Assembly (NCBI GenBank): GCA_003330885.1
Contig: CP030277.1
Coordinates: forward strand, 1,860,001 to 1,924,000
Length of the DNA: 64,000 nt
Source: Rhodobiaceae bacterium
GTDB taxonomy: Bacteria > Pseudomonadota > Alphaproteobacteria > Parvibaculales > Parvibaculaceae
Reading direction: 5' to 3'
Numbering within the stretch: the stretch's first letter is position 1; every line of letters starts with the position of its first letter. The notes beneath the pieces are model-generated. The model ran no database searches. It was given only the letters and a program-made list of their open reading frames with translations, and was not told where the DNA came from. Made by a program: the position numbers and the translations under genes. Positions 57,846 to 64,000 of this stretch are shown in pieces.

Positions 57846-58934
57846 CTACCTCAGTTTCAGGGTGGCAAGACCGATCATCGCCAGGACACCTGAAATGATC
57901 CAAAAACGAATGACAATGGTGGGCTCTGCCCACCCTTTCTTCTCAAAGTGATGGTGAAGTGGCGCCATACGGAAGACCCGCTTGCCGGTCAACTTGAAGC
58001 TCGCGACCTGCACAATGACGGAGACTGCTTCAAGAACGAACAGCCCCCCAATAATGACAAGGACCAGCTCGTGTTTCGCAACAACCGCGATCGATCCAAG
58101 TGCCCCGCCGAGCGCCAGAGATCCCGTATCGCCCATAAAGACGGACGCTGGCGGCGCATTATACCAAAGAAACCCGAGACCAGCGCCCAGGAGCGCGCCG
58201 CAGAACACCGCGAGCTCACCTGTACCTGGCACAAAATGAATCTGCAGATAGTCTGAGAAAACAGCGTTCCCGACGAGATAGGAAATGAAACCAAAGCTCG
58301 CGGCGGCAATCATCACCGGCACGATCGCCAGGCCATCAAGACCATCTGTGAGATTGACGGCGTTCGAGGCACCCACGATCACCAGAACGCCAAAGATGAA
58401 GAAGAATCCACCAAGAGGGATTAGGACATCTTTGAGAAAGGGAACCGCAACAGATGTTGCTAATTCCGCTGGTGCCACATTAAGCAACGCATAGACGGCA
58501 ATACCCGCAATGATCGTCTCAAAGACCAGCTTTAACCGACCCGGCACACCATCGCTCGATGCTTTTGAAACTTTTAGATAGTCATCCGCGAAACCGACCG
58601 CGCCGAACCCAAGTGTGACAAGCAACACAATCCAAACATATGGATTGCTGAGGTCCGCCCAGAGCAGAACCGATGGCACCAGTCCCAGCAAGATCAGAAA
58701 GCCACCCATAGTGGGCGTACCTTTTTTGGTGAGCAAATGCCCCTCAGGCCCGTCTTCTCGAATGGGCTGACCTTGAGATTGCCGTGCGCGCAGCGCGCGA
58801 ATAACAGCAGGCCCGAACAGAAAAGAAACCAGGAGCGCGGTTACCGTCGCTCCCCCTGTTCGGAACGTGATATAGCGAAACACATTCAGGCCTGGGACCT
58901 GATCGGCATATTGCACCAAAAAATCAAACAGCAT
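57846..58934 (-). CDS. mraY: Phospho-MurNAc-pentapeptide translocase
   Basis: Inner-membrane enzyme that moves phospho-MurNAc-pentapeptide to undecaprenyl phosphate, giving lipid I. Ten hydrophobic helices; [26 protein letters not shown] (catalytic Asp pair), [14 protein letters not shown] and the C-terminal [11 protein letters not shown] are the family motifs. 362 residues. AGGGGAA before the ATG; 3 bases after murF. Confidence 0.98.
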   Translation of the reverse strand: MLFDFLVQYADQVPGLNVFRYITFRTGGATVTALLVSFLFGPAVIRALRARQSQGQPIREDGPEGHLLTKKGTPTMGGFLILLGLVPSVLLWADLSNPYVWIVLLVTLGFGAVGFADDYLKVSKASSDGVPGRLKLVFETIIAGIAVYALLNVAPAELATSVAVPFLKDVLIPLGGFFFIFGVLVIVGASNAVNLTDGLDGLAIVPVMIAAASFGFISYLVGNAVFSDYLQIHFVPGTGELAVFCGALLGAGLGFLWYNAPPASVFMGDTGSLALGGALGSIAVVAKHELVLVIIGGLFVLEAVSVIVQVASFKLTGKRVFRMAPLHHHFEKKGWAEPTIVIRFWIISGVLAMIGLATLKLR

Positions 58935-58937
58935 CTG

Positions 58938-60362
58938 TCATTCCCCTGCGCCAGATGGCACATCTTCATCGCTGTGAAGAGCAAGAAGCCCATCCACAAT
59001 CAATCCCATTCGAGATCCGAGCGACCCCTTGATCATCACCACATCACCGTCCCCCAACTGCGACGCAAGCTGCTCAAGCAACGCTTCAGACCTTTCCGCA
59101 TATCCCGCCTTGCATGCCGCAGGCAGGTCGTCATGCAAGTTCTTCATCAAGGGCCCGCAGACATACACCTGATCAATACCGGCATCTGTCAGTGGCCCCG
59201 CAAGCCCCCGGTGCATGGACACTTCATCTTGTCCGAGCTCAAGCATATCGCCGAGAACCGCGATGCGCCGCCCCGACCCTTTCACATCAGCCGCGCCAAG
59301 AGTTGCAATCGCGGCCCTCATGGAAGCTGGGTTAGCGTTGTAGCTTTCATCGACAACCACAAACCGCCGATCACCTGCATCAACAATGTGGCGTTCGCCC
59401 CTGCCCTTTGGCGCATTGAGCGTCGCCAATGTCATTGCGGCGAGTGCTAGATCTGCACCCAACGCATGCACCGCTGCAAGAATGGAGAGCGAATTCATGA
59501 CGTGGTGTTCGCCAGGGATACCAAGCTTGTAGGTAATCGCCTGACCACAAATGGACGCAGAGATACAGGAACAAGAAGGATGCAAGGCCACCTTTTCCAG
59601 CCGGGCATCAGCTGCGTCTGATCGTCCAAATGAGATGACCTGACCTGCACCCGCCGTTTGAGCTCTGGACCGCAGCCTGTCGAAATGCGGATTGTCAGCG
59701 TTCAGGATCGCCGTCCCTCCCGGCTTCAACCCATCAAATATTTCCGCTTTTGCGTCGGCGATCCCTTCAACATTCTTGAAGTTCGCAAGGTGAACCGGTT
59801 CCACCGTCGTCACAATTGCCACGTCAGGCTGAACCATCTGGCTCAATGGCGTGATCTCATTGGCGTGGTTCATCCCAATCTCGAAAATGCCCCACTCCGT
59901 GTCTGCCGGCATCCGCGCCAGCGTAAGGGGTACACCCCAGTGATTATTGTAAGAGGCGACTGACCCATGAGTCCGCCCTTGCGCCTCAAGGATCGTTCGC
60001 AGCGCATCTTTTGTGCTGGTCTTGCCAACACTTCCCGTCACCGCAACAATCTTTGCACCCGTCCGTGCGCGCGCCGCTCGGCCCAGCGCCTGCAATCCAC
60101 TCAACGTGTCTTCAACGACAAGGAGACCTTCCTCCGACACACCGTCGCAAGAGCCCGAAACCATGGCCGCCGCCGCACCCTTTGCCAAAGCGTCTTTGAC
60201 ATGTTGATGGCCGTCGGAATTGTCACCAATCAGCGCGACAAACAGGTCACCCAGATCAAGAGTTCGCGTATCAATGGACACGCCTACCGCAGACCAATCG
60301 CTCTTGACCTTGCCATTGGTGGCGTGGGCAGCGTCCGTCGATGTCCATAGAGCTTCACTCAT
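58938..60362 (-). CDS. murF: UDP-MurNAc-tripeptide--D-alanyl-D-alanine ligase
   Basis: Adds D-Ala-D-Ala to complete the pentapeptide. SIDTRTLDLGDLFVAL is the N-terminal domain motif, VAVTGSVGKTSTKDALR the P-loop, EIGMNHANEI and YNANPASMRAAI the later ligase motifs. 474 residues. ATG overlaps murE by four bases. Confidence 0.97.
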   Translation of the reverse strand: MSEALWTSTDAAHATNGKVKSDWSAVGVSIDTRTLDLGDLFVALIGDNSDGHQHVKDALAKGAAAAMVSGSCDGVSEEGLLVVEDTLSGLQALGRAARARTGAKIVAVTGSVGKTSTKDALRTILEAQGRTHGSVASYNNHWGVPLTLARMPADTEWGIFEIGMNHANEITPLSQMVQPDVAIVTTVEPVHLANFKNVEGIADAKAEIFDGLKPGGTAILNADNPHFDRLRSRAQTAGAGQVISFGRSDAADARLEKVALHPSCSCISASICGQAITYKLGIPGEHHVMNSLSILAAVHALGADLALAAMTLATLNAPKGRGERHIVDAGDRRFVVVDESYNANPASMRAAIATLGAADVKGSGRRIAVLGDMLELGQDEVSMHRGLAGPLTDAGIDQVYVCGPLMKNLHDDLPAACKAGYAERSEALLEQLASQLGDGDVVMIKGSLGSRMGLIVDGLLALHSDEDVPSGAGE

Positions 60363-61831
60363 TTACTCATTTCCCCGGCACCTGATCCAACAGCACTCAC
60401 CGCCTCTGCAACCGCCTCATGGTCAGAGAATGGCAGAACCTTGTCGCCAACAATCTGACCCGTCTCATGTCCCTTGCCTGCAACGACCAGACAATCACCC
60501 ACTTCAAGAAGAGCTACTGCCTCTGAAATCGCAAGAGACCGGTCACCGATCTCCTGCAACCCGGACGCTCCAGCAAGAACTTCGCCGCGGATGGTTGACG
60601 CATCTTCTGAACGTGGATTGTCGTCCGTCACGATGGTGATATCAGCCGATTGCGACGCAATTTTGCCCATTTGAGGGCGCTTGCCTTTGTCCCGGTCGCC
60701 ACCGCATCCAAACACAACAACAAGCTTTCCGCTCACATGCGGACGCACAGCCTCAAGTGCTGTCTCCAGAGCATCAGGAGTATGCGCATAATCGATAAAG
60801 ACCGTCGCCCCATTGGCAAGGTGCGCAACTTCTTCCAAGCGCCCCTTTGCCCCTTTGAGGTTTTCCAAAGCACGGAAGGTCTGTTCGGCATCGCCACCAC
60901 AGCCGATCACCAAGCCAGCAGCGACAAGCGCATTGGAGGCTTGGAACTGCCCCACAAGCGGCAGCATGATTTCATAATGGGTGCCACCATGAACAATCTG
61001 GAGAACCTGACCTCTCGGTCCCGGCTGCAGTCCAGCAAGGCAGATGTCCCGCCCTTTGCGACCCACAGCGACAATCGTGTGTCCGCGCGCCCAGGAAATC
61101 GCTTCGAACTCCTGCGCAAAATCCGCATCGACATTAATCACGGCAAGCCCGCCAGGGCCCATAACCTCGCCGAACAAGCGCAGCTTGGCGTAGAGATAGT
61201 CATCAAAGTTCGCGTGATAGTCGAGATGGTCTCGCGTGAGATTTGTGAACGCGCTTGCGCTCACCCGGACGCCATCCAACCGATACTGGGCCAACCCATG
61301 GCTAGACGCTTCCAGAGCCAGGTGCGTCACCCGATCTTCCACCAAATGTGCAAGTTCTGAATGCAGGCGCACAGGGTCCGGTGTCGTATGCGCCAAGGGT
61401 CGAACACCTTCGGGACCGACCACACCAACTGTACCGAGACTGGCCGATCTTAAGCCCAGAGATGCCCAGATTTCCCGAACGAAGGTGGCGACTGACGTCT
61501 TTCCATTGGTCCCCGTTACCGCCGCAACAATGTCGGGCTGGGCTCCATAAAACCGTGCCGCCAGCGCAGAGAGTCGGCGTCGTGGATTGCGATCTGCGAT
61601 CACCGGCACTTTTGTGTCAGCCACAAGATCCGCCCCACCAAGGATAGCGACAGCCCCTGCTTCAATAGCAGCCGGAATAAATTTCACGCCATCAGCTTGA
61701 ACACCCGGCAGTGCCGCAAATAGATAGCCTGGCTTTACCTCACGGCTGTCTGCGGTGAGGCCGGCAATATTGATCGCCCCGACATCAGAGGGAAGCACTT
61801 CCTTTGGGCCGACAAGCGCTTGAAGCTCCAT
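60359..61831 (-). CDS. murE: UDP-MurNAc-dipeptide--meso-diaminopimelate ligase
   Basis: Adds the third residue of the stem peptide. TADSREVKPGYLFAALPG, AVTGTNGKTSVATFV (P-loop) and the C-terminal DDNPRSEDA motif; the DNPR form indicates meso-diaminopimelate as substrate. The frame extends to 61930 inside ftsI; ATG 61831 with GGAG seven bases ahead starts the conserved protein; 490 residues. 4 bases after ftsI. Confidence 0.97.
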   Translation of the reverse strand: MELQALVGPKEVLPSDVGAINIAGLTADSREVKPGYLFAALPGVQADGVKFIPAAIEAGAVAILGGADLVADTKVPVIADRNPRRRLSALAARFYGAQPDIVAAVTGTNGKTSVATFVREIWASLGLRSASLGTVGVVGPEGVRPLAHTTPDPVRLHSELAHLVEDRVTHLALEASSHGLAQYRLDGVRVSASAFTNLTRDHLDYHANFDDYLYAKLRLFGEVMGPGGLAVINVDADFAQEFEAISWARGHTIVAVGRKGRDICLAGLQPGPRGQVLQIVHGGTHYEIMLPLVGQFQASNALVAAGLVIGCGGDAEQTFRALENLKGAKGRLEEVAHLANGATVFIDYAHTPDALETALEAVRPHVSGKLVVVFGCGGDRDKGKRPQMGKIASQSADITIVTDDNPRSEDASTIRGEVLAGASGLQEIGDRSLAISEAVALLEVGDCLVVAGKGHETGQIVGDKVLPFSDHEAVAEAVSAVGSGAGEMSK

Positions 61832-61835
61832 CGCA

Positions 61836-63563
61836 CTACTCCGCCGTCGCAAAGGAAGCGGATTGAACCGGGGAACTCCAGGACTGAACCGGACGCAAAC
61901 CCAAGATAGGCGCAATGCGCTGAACCACACGCGACGTCACCGGGGCAGCATTCCATCCGGCCGTTGCATACCCATAGGTGTTCTCAGTGGCTTGCGGTTC
62001 ATCAAACATGATCAGCATGGCGTATTTGGGGTCGTTGGCCGGAAAGGCACTGAGGAAAGAGGTAAGAAGCGCATTACGTGCATAGCCGCCTGCGCGTGCT
62101 TTTTCCGCGGTGCCGGTTTTGCCCATCACAGGATAACCAACAACATCTGCGCTACGACCAGTGCCTCGCTCCACCACAAGGCGGTACAAGGCGCGCATGG
62201 AATCACTGGTTTCAGTGGTGAGGACGCGCGTCCGAGACACAGTGCCGTCTCGACGCAGGAATGTTGGCTGCACGCCAAATCCGCCATTCACCAACGTCGC
62301 ATTGGCAGCCACCACCTGAAGCGGCGTCACAGACAGCCCGTGCCCATAGGAAATGGTCATCGCGGATACGTCCGTCCAAGTACTGGGGAGAAGCGGACGT
62401 CCAGACTCCGGAAGCTCAATATCCGTTCGCGTCAACAATCCCAATTCACCGAGGAAGCTGCGATGCTCTTCACGGCCAAGCTCCAACACCATCTTGGCAG
62501 TACCAATATTGGAGGAGTGCATAAAGAGCTCTGGCACAGTCAGAAAGCGTTTCTGCGCGTGGTAGTCATTGATCGTAAACCGGGAAACACGGATAGGCTC
62601 GCGGGCATCATATTCGGTGGAGAGCTGAACCCGACCCGAGTTGAGAGCCGCGGCAACACTGAAGGCTTTGAAGGTTGAACCCATTTCGTAGACACCAAGC
62701 GTCGCTGTGTTAAAGCGCGCGCGGTCAGATGCCGATCCCGGATCGTTCGCATCAAAATCGGGCAATGACGCCATCGCAATCACTTCACCCGTATGGATAT
62801 CCAGAACCACACCGGTTGCACCGATTGCACTGAACTCATCCACCGCAATCTGCAATTCTGTCTGTAGGGCGTGTTGAACCCGAAGGTCCAATGACAGAAC
62901 GAGCGGTTCCCCTGTCGTAGCATCAGATCGGTCAATATAATGTTCAATCCCGGCGATACCGTGATTGTCAATATCAACGCCACCCAGAACGTGCGCTGCA
63001 ACGCTCCCGTTAGGATAGACTCGCTTCTGCTCTCGCTGAAACGCGAGACCAGGCTGGCCGAGATTATGTACCGCCACTTGTTCGCGTGGGGTCATGTCTC
63101 TCTTCAGCCAAACAAACGCTCTGTTGCCGGACAGCTTTTCTTCAAGCGAGGCCTGGTCCAGATCTGGCAGGGCTTGCGCCAGAAGGCGCGCGGTTTCCTG
63201 AGCATCCATCACCTTGCGGGCGTCTGCATACAAGGAAGCTGTGATGATGTCCGTCGCCATCACCTCGCCATTACGGTCAACAATGTCACGCCTTTGCACA
63301 GGACCAGTATTGTCAGCGACAGCCACCAACCGATCACCACCACTCCCGGGCGCCAAACCGAGGACGAGCAATCGCCCAGCGACAACCGCAAACGCCATCG
63401 CGAACATGACGACCGTCAACATGATCCGACGACGACCACTATCAAAACGGATTATCTCGGGTGTCTTATTGTTGCGGGGCGCTGCAAATCGCGGGCGGGC
63501 GATCAAGTCATGCCCAAGCCGAGGAGCAGCGTCTGCTTGGGTTTGCTTCGAACGTCCCACCAT
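61836..63563 (-). CDS. ftsI: FtsI, septal peptidoglycan transpeptidase (PBP3)
   Basis: Class B penicillin-binding protein that crosslinks septal wall. Polar cytoplasmic N-terminus, transmembrane anchor (MLTVVMFAMAFAVVAGRLLVL), PBP dimerisation domain (RRDIVDRNGEVMATDI), transpeptidase domain with catalytic Ser in GSTFKAFS, MHSSNIG and the KTGTAEK box. I use ATG 63563 (overlapping the ftsL stop), not the upstream TTG; 575 residues. Confidence 0.97.
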   Translation of the reverse strand: MVGRSKQTQADAAPRLGHDLIARPRFAAPRNNKTPEIIRFDSGRRRIMLTVVMFAMAFAVVAGRLLVLGLAPGSGGDRLVAVADNTGPVQRRDIVDRNGEVMATDIITASLYADARKVMDAQETARLLAQALPDLDQASLEEKLSGNRAFVWLKRDMTPREQVAVHNLGQPGLAFQREQKRVYPNGSVAAHVLGGVDIDNHGIAGIEHYIDRSDATTGEPLVLSLDLRVQHALQTELQIAVDEFSAIGATGVVLDIHTGEVIAMASLPDFDANDPGSASDRARFNTATLGVYEMGSTFKAFSVAAALNSGRVQLSTEYDAREPIRVSRFTINDYHAQKRFLTVPELFMHSSNIGTAKMVLELGREEHRSFLGELGLLTRTDIELPESGRPLLPSTWTDVSAMTISYGHGLSVTPLQVVAANATLVNGGFGVQPTFLRRDGTVSRTRVLTTETSDSMRALYRLVVERGTGRSADVVGYPVMGKTGTAEKARAGGYARNALLTSFLSAFPANDPKYAMLIMFDEPQATENTYGYATAGWNAAPVTSRVVQRIAPILGLRPVQSWSSPVQSASFATAE

Positions 63564-63928
63564 CAACGTACCTCGGAACCAGATTGTGGAGCAGCCCCGG
63601 CATACCCACCAAGCGCGCGGCGTCCATTGGGTCCAAACAGATCTTCATCGCGCGGTGGCATGGGAAGATCTTCAAACGTAGCAATCTGCGCGGCCGTCAG
63701 GGGAGCCAGATCCAGATGACGTTCAGCCAAAGACTGCAGGCGCTCAGGCTGTGTCAGATAGCTCCATTCCGCTCGCAGAATACGCACAGCGTCTTGCTCG
63801 TTCAGAATTTCCTGGGCGAGAGCTGCTTTAATTCGCTCCTGCTCTTCCACTTTATATTTCAGATTGTAGAGACCGATAGAAACAGCCACCACAAGCACTA
63901 CAGAGAGAACATTGAGTAGACGGATCAT
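63563..63928 (-). CDS. ftsL: Cell division protein FtsL
   Basis: 121-residue bitopic protein: transmembrane helix LLNVLSVVLVVAVSIGLYNLKY followed by a periplasmic coiled coil (YKVEEQERIKAALAQEILNEQDAVRILRAEW, given by its ends YKVEEQ and ILRAEW) that pairs with FtsB/FtsQ. Identification rests on topology, the RAEWSYLTQPERLQSLAE motif and position between rsmH and ftsI. Overlaps both neighbours (4 bases and 1 base). Confidence 0.93.
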   Translation of the reverse strand: MIRLLNVLSVVLVVAVSIGLYNLKYKVEEQERIKAALAQEILNEQDAVRILRAEWSYLTQPERLQSLAERHLDLAPLTAAQIATFEDLPMPPRDEDLFGPNGRRALGGYAGAAPQSGSEVR

Positions 63929-64000
63929 AGGAGATCTCCCTGCAAGGCAGCGAAACGCTTCATACCCAGCGCGTCCAGGTCAAAAGGAAAACCAGGCGCG
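63925..64000 (-). CDS. rsmH: 3' end of a gene upstream of ftsL, probably rsmH (16S rRNA m4C1402 methyltransferase)
   Basis: Only the last 24 codons are inside the window (ending GMKRFAALQGDLL, then TGA). The stop overlaps the ftsL ATG by four bases. The residues alone do not identify the enzyme; the call rests on the conserved order mraZ-rsmH-ftsL-ftsI of the dcw cluster. The ending is a proline- and hydrophobic-rich tail as found after the RsmH core in alphaproteobacteria. Confidence 0.7.
   Translation of the reverse strand, partial: APGFPFDLDALGMKRFAALQGDLL

Overview
The window is a chromosomal stretch of an alphaproteobacterium, probably of the Rhizobiales/Parvibaculales type. The evidence is a circularly permuted two-piece tmRNA with the tag ANDNYAEARLAA, an alpha-type SspB adaptor, an FtsZ with a long Gln/Ala/Pro-rich linker, a 1.1-kb-residue AsmA protein, DUF1330/DUF1499/DUF4169 proteins, and a complete dcw cluster followed by ftsZ, lpxC, bamD, recN and ligA. 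Genes are tightly packed on both strands. I see no insertion sequence, integrase, prophage, CRISPR array, rRNA or tRNA gene, and no protein-gene-free stretch above 300 bases except the tmRNA locus.

Left part (1-8.1 kb): the 5' part of ilvB (acetolactate synthase), miaA, serB, then a protein quality-control operon on the minus strand (hflK-hflC-DUF2065-HtrA/DegP protease) and a divergent Mrp-type Fe-S carrier ATPase. From 8.1 to 19.4 kb lies a mixed metabolic region: SMP-30-like lactonase, CubicO-type serine hydrolase, and a minus-strand run folA-DUF1499-GFA-frmA that joins folate and glutathione-dependent formaldehyde metabolism. Then come thyA, a fatty acyl-CoA ligase, two unrecognised proteins, a LysR regulator and aquaporin Z.

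19.5-31 kb: ssrA, with sspB 2.2 kb downstream (trans-translation tag and the adaptor that delivers tagged proteins to ClpXP), an M19 dipeptidase, fumarase C, an RHH protein, AsmA, a CaiB-type CoA-transferase, a TetR regulator whose palindromic operator lies inside its own promoter, and a Tat-exported haloalkane dehalogenase with a second, different palindrome at its promoter. 31-40.5 kb: a glycolate-oxidase-like FAD enzyme, a translationally coupled trio (thioesterase, secreted pentapeptide protein, ClC channel), UvrD/PcrA helicase, PrmA and aminopeptidase P.

40.5-64 kb, all minus strand, transcribed right to left: rsmH (3' end)-ftsL-ftsI-murE-murF-mraY-murD-ftsW-murG-murC-murB-ddl-ftsQ-ftsA-ftsZ, nearly every junction overlapping by 1-4 bases. 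This builds the lipid II precursor and the division machine. A clear terminator closes ftsZ. lpxC (lipid A) has its own candidate promoter and terminator, and bamD-recN-ligA form the last unit.

Least explained items: a possible 78-residue gene between ftsA and ftsZ, a short leader ORF overlapping the lpxC start, the dual-palindrome tetR/dehalogenase locus, an Mrp protein without the CxxC motif, and a DUF1330 gene in opposite orientation between thyA and folA.
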